This document shows positions 6,458-9,775 of a DNA stretch of 9,775 nucleotides, in pieces. Origin of the DNA: Avichristensenella sp031550455 (GTDB lineage: Bacteria > Bacillota > Clostridia > Christensenellales > Aristaeellaceae); contig JAVBOQ010000037.1 of assembly GCA_031550455.1 (NCBI GenBank), positions 1 to 9,775 on the forward strand, given 5' to 3'. The notes below the pieces were generated by a model that did not search any database, was not told the DNA's origin, and worked only from the letters and a program-made list of their open reading frames with translations. A program made the position numbers and the translations under genes. The first letter of the stretch is position 1, and each line of letters begins with the position of its first letter.

Positions 6458-9132
6458 CGGAATTCATGCGGCGTTTGCTTGAGTGCACCATCGTCATGTC
6501 CGCGCTGTCGGTCTTTCTGCTGCTGCTGATGCCGGCGCTGTCGAAGCGATACCGCGCGCGGAGCCTGCACATCGTCTGGATTGTCGTGCTGGTAGGGTTT
6601 CTGATTCCGTTTCGCCCGCACATCGCGCCGGCCGCGATCACGGTGAATGTGCCGAGAGCACAGCCCGTGTGGCAGGCGGCGCAGACAGTTGTAACCGATT
6701 TGGTTCAAACACCGGACATCGCGCAGAGGGATGAAACGCCAAACATGGAAGCTCAGGCAAAACCGGCAACCGCTCCTGCCCCGTCCTCCGCCGCGCCAAA
6801 AACGCCATTTCCGGTGTCCGCCGTTCTGTTCGCCGTCTGGCTTGCGGGCGCGCTCTTGTCGCTCGGCTGCCGCGCGACGCGGCACCGCGCGTTCCTTCGC
6901 ACGGTGCGCCGCTGGAGCCGCGCCGATATCCGCCCGGAGCATCTCGGGCCGCTGAACAGCATCAAAGCGGAGCTGGGCATCCGTCGGGAGGTCGCGCTGC
7001 GCCTGTGCCGCGCGGTCGACAGCCCGATGCTGATCGGCCTGTTCCGGCCGACCATCCTTTTGCCGGACAGGCAGTTTTCAAAAGAAGCCCTGGCGTTGGT
7101 GCTCCGGCACGAGCTGATCCATTGCCGCCGGGGCGACCTGTGGGCGCAGGCGCTGACGCTGGCCGCGTCCGCGATGCACTGGTTCAACCCACTGCTGCCG
7201 TTTGTCGCCCGGGAGGCCGCGTTTCAGTGCGAGGCCGCGTGCGACGCGGAGGTAATGCGCGGCGAGGACTTCGAGGGCAGACGGCTATACAGTCAGACCA
7301 TCTTACACATGCTCAGGCGCAGGATGCGCGTCGCCACGGCGCTGTCCACGCGCTACCATGGAGGAAAAAGGACGATGAAACAGAGAATACTGCGCATTCT
7401 GGATACGGGCCGCAAGCGTTTTGGCGCGCTGCTGATCGCGGCGACTGCGCTCGGTGTGCTGGCCGCCGGCATGGCGTTCGCGCTGGCCACCGAAACACCG
7501 GTCAATTACATGGATGAAATCGTGAGACAATATTCCGGTCAGCAGAATGCACAGGGGTTTTATGACGCTGCCCCCGTGCGACACGCCATCGTCGGCAGGG
7601 TCGGCGCGCTGCTGGAGCGGCTCGGCGATCAGTTTTCGGAAACCGAACGCCAACAGGGGTATATACCGCTCAGCACAAGCGTGGAAATCTTAGAGAACCC
7701 GAACGAGATCTATGACAGGATCGACGCCTGCGCCACGAAAGCGGAGTTTGACCTGCTGGTCAGGGAGATTCCTCTCTCGCGGTTTACAAGGCGGGAAAAC
7801 ATCGAGCGCTTCGCACAGGAGGCGCTGGCCGTGGCAAATTATCCGGCGCTCCCCTATCTCGCCTATCATCAGATCACGAAATACGACCCGTATCATCAGG
7901 ACGGCTGGCTCGTACTCGCCTGCGGCGAGCAGCCTGCGGACGGGAAACCGCCCGTGATGACGACGCTGTTCCTTTCGGAAGACGGAAAAATTCAAGGCAT
8001 CAGTGACTGGGTTGTGCCTTACTATGGCAGGATGACACCGGTTTCCGCGGCGCAAAAAGCGTACGCGCGCGAACGGGCCGAGGCGTTCATCCGCGGACAC
8101 GCAAACATCGCGCTGCCTCCGGAGCCCGTTTCGTATGTCTCGGACTACGTCTTCGCGGGCCATCGGGGCGAGCCGCACACGCTCGTCTGGCTGCAATCGG
8201 CGGACGAGGCCGGCAACATGGGCGTTATGGTCACGGTCGGTGTGGAAACAGGCCTGATCTACCAGATGAGTCCGGAAGTCGAGGCGACGAGCTTTGTCAA
8301 CACCGCGCTCGCGGGCGAGGACTGGACGGCGCAAACGGGCGAGGCATACCCGGTGGAGAACGCGGGATACTTCCTCGAGGTGGTCAACCCGTACATGTCG
8401 CAAAGAGCCTCTGAATTGCGGGAACAGTTCAAGGGCCAACTGTCCGCCGAGGACGATTTCCGCATAACCAATCTCGTGCGCGTGTTTCACAATGAGTTCA
8501 CGTACGAACACGCCGACTGGCGGCCGCTGGCCGAGGCGCTGCGCGCGTGCGGTTCGGCGGACGCCCTTGGCAAACTGGCGCGCGGCGCGTATCCGGGCAT
8601 CAACCGCCCCATGCCGGGCGACCCGCCTTTTGAACAGATGGACGCCCAGGTGGAGAGGATGCTGCTGGCGACCGGATTTTCGCCGGAGCCGTACCGCGCG
8701 TACACATGGATGCCCGAGGCGTTCGGCGTTGAGGCGACGGTGGACGAAGGTGTGACAAACGGCACAATGAACATCAGCGCGATCGTCAACGGCCACGGGA
8801 TGCTGACCGGGTTCTACACATACTGCACAGAAGCGGAACCGCTGATAGACGTGGCGGGCGAACCGGTGGACGTGGAAGCGCGCGCGCTCGCGTTCGTGCG
8901 CGCCTATGTCGAAAACGGCGCGGAGGCGGACGCGGTGAAGGTGCTGCAAACATATCCCGATCCCGAGCGGGGCGGGACGGTCGCGTCCGTGATGGTTTAC
9001 CGCAGCGACGGCAAGACCATGCGCAATCCCTCGGAACCGGATGACCAGCTGCGCCAATCGCCGCCTGTCTACAGCGTCAACATTCTTGTTTACGAAAAAG
9101 GCGGCATGATCGTCGGCATGAGCTATATTTGA
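6454..9132 (+). CDS. M56-family (BlaR1-type) membrane metalloprotease with large unknown sensor domain
   Basis: An 892-aa membrane-bound zinc protease, partner of the upstream repressor. Two hydrophobic segments (residues about 12-29 and 39-53) are followed by an Ala/Pro-rich loop (about 56-118) and a third segment (about 120-138). The cytoplasmic M56 domain contains the zinc site HELIH (219-223) and the third-ligand motif EAACD (Glu260), preceded by SPMLIGLFRPTILLP (190-204), typical of the family. A fourth segment (about 323-345) leads to an external domain of roughly 547 residues. BlaR1 itself carries a penicillin-binding domain of about 250 residues here. In this protein I find no set of SxxK, SxN and KTG motifs in the right order. 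Two stretches (about 530-620 and 800-892) have a weak PepSY/YcdB-like look, each with a helix followed by beta strands and a glycine turn. The signal is unknown. AAGGGG sits 5 bases before the ATG, which overlaps the repressor stop, and a terminator-like hairpin follows. Confidence 0.9.
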   Translation: MTEFMRRLLECTIVMSALSVFLLLLMPALSKRYRARSLHIVWIVVLVGFLIPFRPHIAPAAITVNVPRAQPVWQAAQTVVTDLVQTPDIAQRDETPNMEAQAKPATAPAPSSAAPKTPFPVSAVLFAVWLAGALLSLGCRATRHRAFLRTVRRWSRADIRPEHLGPLNSIKAELGIRREVALRLCRAVDSPMLIGLFRPTILLPDRQFSKEALALVLRHELIHCRRGDLWAQALTLAASAMHWFNPLLPFVAREAAFQCEAACDAEVMRGEDFEGRRLYSQTILHMLRRRMRVATALSTRYHGGKRTMKQRILRILDTGRKRFGALLIAATALGVLAAGMAFALATETPVNYMDEIVRQYSGQQNAQGFYDAAPVRHAIVGRVGALLERLGDQFSETERQQGYIPLSTSVEILENPNEIYDRIDACATKAEFDLLVREIPLSRFTRRENIERFAQEALAVANYPALPYLAYHQITKYDPYHQDGWLVLACGEQPADGKPPVMTTLFLSEDGKIQGISDWVVPYYGRMTPVSAAQKAYARERAEAFIRGHANIALPPEPVSYVSDYVFAGHRGEPHTLVWLQSADEAGNMGVMVTVGVETGLIYQMSPEVEATSFVNTALAGEDWTAQTGEAYPVENAGYFLEVVNPYMSQRASELREQFKGQLSAEDDFRITNLVRVFHNEFTYEHADWRPLAEALRACGSADALGKLARGAYPGINRPMPGDPPFEQMDAQVERMLLATGFSPEPYRAYTWMPEAFGVEATVDEGVTNGTMNISAIVNGHGMLTGFYTYCTEAEPLIDVAGEPVDVEARALAFVRAYVENGAEADAVKVLQTYPDPERGGTVASVMVYRSDGKTMRNPSEPDDQLRQSPPVYSVNILVYEKGGMIVGMSYI

Positions 9133-9169
9133 CGCCGCGCGCCCGCGCCATTGCGGAAACGGCGCGGCG
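9133..9169 (+). other. Stem-loop directly after the protease stop codon
   Basis: CGCCGCGC (9133-9140) pairs perfectly with GCGCGGCG (9162-9169). Inside the loop CCGC (9143-9146) can pair with GCGG (9153-9156). It begins at the first base after the stop codon and stands immediately before the terminator hairpin. It may protect the 3' end of the mRNA. Confidence 0.5.
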
Positions 9170-9170
9170 G

Positions 9171-9206
9171 AAGGACGCCGGGAGAATCCGCCTCCCGGCG
9201 TCCTTT
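9171..9206 (+). terminator. Probable intrinsic terminator of the repressor/protease operon
   Basis: A perfect 14-bp GC-rich stem (9171-9184 with 9192-9205) and a 7-base loop lie 38 bases after the protease stop. The stem ends in TTT but a CC follows, so the U run is short. T-rich sequence resumes only at 9221. It should end the operon before the next promoter, though its efficiency is uncertain. Confidence 0.7.
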
Positions 9207-9212
9207 CCTGTC

Positions 9213-9230
9213 ACAACAAATTTTTGTTGT
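9213..9230. repeat. AT-rich palindrome between terminator and promoter
   Basis: ACAACAAA and TTTGTTGT are perfect inverted repeats around a two-base centre, with further T residues after. As RNA it is a weak hairpin with a T-rich tail and might support the terminator before it. As DNA it could be a regulator site upstream of the next promoter, whose -35 box begins 23 bases later. Confidence 0.45.
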
Positions 9231-9256
9231 TTTCACCATTTTTCACTATCCAGTGA
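9230..9256. promoter_or_regulatory. Possible operator sites at the DUF624 promoter
   Basis: TTTTCAC occurs twice exactly 10 bp apart (9230-9236 and 9240-9246), on the same face of the helix. The second copy overlaps an inverted repeat, TCACT (9243-9247) and AGTGA (9252-9256), which runs into the -35 box. Such an arrangement could bind an activator or repressor. No regulator is named by the sequence. Confidence 0.3.
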
Positions 9257-9281
9257 CAAGCCCGGTCCGGTATGATATACT
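9253..9281 (+). promoter_or_regulatory. Extended -10 promoter of the DUF624 gene
   Basis: GTGACA (9253-9258; 5 of 6 to consensus) and TATACT (9276-9281; 5 of 6) are 17 bases apart. TGA directly before the -10 box supplies the extended -10 TGn. Transcription would begin near 9288, some 24 bases before the ATG at 9312. Confidence 0.75.
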
Positions 9282-9311
9282 ATGCATCTACCGACACGGG
9301 AGGGATAGCGA

Positions 9312-9775
9312 ATGCTGGGGAATTTTTTCCGCAATTTCTACTATGGAAAAGCCGGCAAAGCCGACTTCAATCCGGAAAACCTGCCTGAAAACCGCATGCA
9401 GTTGTTCTTTGAGATGCTGCGCGTCCGCTGGGGCGCGCTGGTGAAGCTGAACCTGCTGTATGTGCTGTTTTTCTTGCCCGCGCTGCTCTGGACCGGCTGG
9501 AATTTCCTGGCAATGGAAAGCATTTTGGGCGCGGCGGTGGAAGCGGGTGCAGCGCTCGGCGCGGAGATAACCGATCAGTTGCTCAGCCTCGTTTGGATGT
9601 GGCTGGTGATCCTGATTCCGCTGATCGCGTTCACGGGCCCCGCGACCGCCGGCGTGTCGTATGTGACGCGCAACTGGGCGCGCGACCAGCACAGCTTCAT
9701 GTTCAGCGACTTCAAAGACGCGTTTCGCGAAAATTGGAAACAGGCGCTTCCGGTGTCGATCATCACCGGGTTCCT
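9312..9775 (+). CDS. DUF624 (YesL-type) membrane protein, 3' end outside window
   Basis: The frame runs open from the ATG at 9312 to the window edge, giving 154 residues of a DUF624/YesL-like protein. GGGAGGG (9298-9304) sits 7 bases upstream and a good promoter lies just before it. Family-like features are an N-terminal FFRNFYYGKAGK (residues 5-16), LPENRMQLFFEMLRVRW (24-40), a hydrophobic helix (about 45-62), a second one (about 92-112), then FTGPATAGVSYVTRNWARDQ (107-126) and SDFKDAFRENWKQ (132-144). The next helix begins as the window ends. Full-length members are usually somewhat over 200 residues, so roughly a third may be missing. In Bacillota, YesL-like genes often lie beside carbohydrate uptake or two-component genes; what follows here is unseen. 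The molecular role of the family is not established. Confidence 0.88.
   Translation, partial: MLGNFFRNFYYGKAGKADFNPENLPENRMQLFFEMLRVRWGALVKLNLLYVLFFLPALLWTGWNFLAMESILGAAVEAGAALGAEITDQLLSLVWMWLVILIPLIAFTGPATAGVSYVTRNWARDQHSFMFSDFKDAFRENWKQALPVSIITGF

Noticed and set aside
8985..9020. SDGK in the sensor domain as a possible penicillin-binding SxxK serine
   Set aside because: It lies near the C-terminus with no SxN or KTG after it in the right spacing. A single SxxK match is expected by chance.
7690..9057. Minus-strand frame of 455 aa opposite the M56 sensor domain
   Set aside because: It is the antisense of a continuous 892-codon gene with protease motifs, and its Arg/His/Val-rich product has no recognisable feature.
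1..9775. CRISPR arrays, insertion sequences, phage genes or attachment sites
   Set aside because: No regularly spaced repeats, transposase or integrase motifs or att-like duplications were seen. The only element with terminal inverted repeats is the small block at 5696-5854, which carries no gene.

Overview
This is a GC-rich bacterial window that reads like an anaerobic member of the Bacillota (Clostridia-type). The clues are strong Shine-Dalgarno sites, a BlaI/BlaR1-type regulator-protease pair, a DUF624 (YesL-type) membrane protein and a heterodimeric multidrug ABC exporter of the BmrCD kind. No rRNA, tRNA, CRISPR array, transposase or integrase was seen. The assignment to Clostridia is inference from gene content.

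Layout. Positions 1-3196 (+) hold two tightly coupled ABC exporter half-transporters; the first is cut by the window edge. They end convergently, with a 20-bp overlap, against a two-gene minus-strand unit (5656 down to 3177): an MFS permease followed, through a 4-base ATGA overlap, by an exported protein that looks like a beta-propeller. Positions 5657-6067 are a divergent intergenic region. It holds a 159-bp palindromic, highly structured element (5696-5854), a likely minus-strand promoter for the MFS unit, and a strong plus-strand promoter overlapped by two matching dyads (operators). Positions 6068-9132 (+) hold a BlaI/MecI-family repressor and an M56 (BlaR1-type) membrane metalloprotease, again with an ATGA overlap. 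A cluster of hairpins including a probable terminator follows. A new promoter then drives a DUF624 membrane protein (9312 to the window end, truncated).

How the genes may work together. The ABC pair should form one exporter with one normal and one degenerate ATP site. The BlaI/M56 pair should be a self-regulated switch: the protease senses something outside the cell and inactivates the repressor. Its roughly 550-residue external domain has no recognisable penicillin-binding motif set, so the signal is probably not a beta-lactam. The operator dyads lie close to the divergent MFS promoter, so the MFS/propeller unit could belong to the same regulon; this is inference.

Most worth a second look: the structured element at 5696-5854, the unusual M56 sensor domain, and the double operator in front of the repressor gene.
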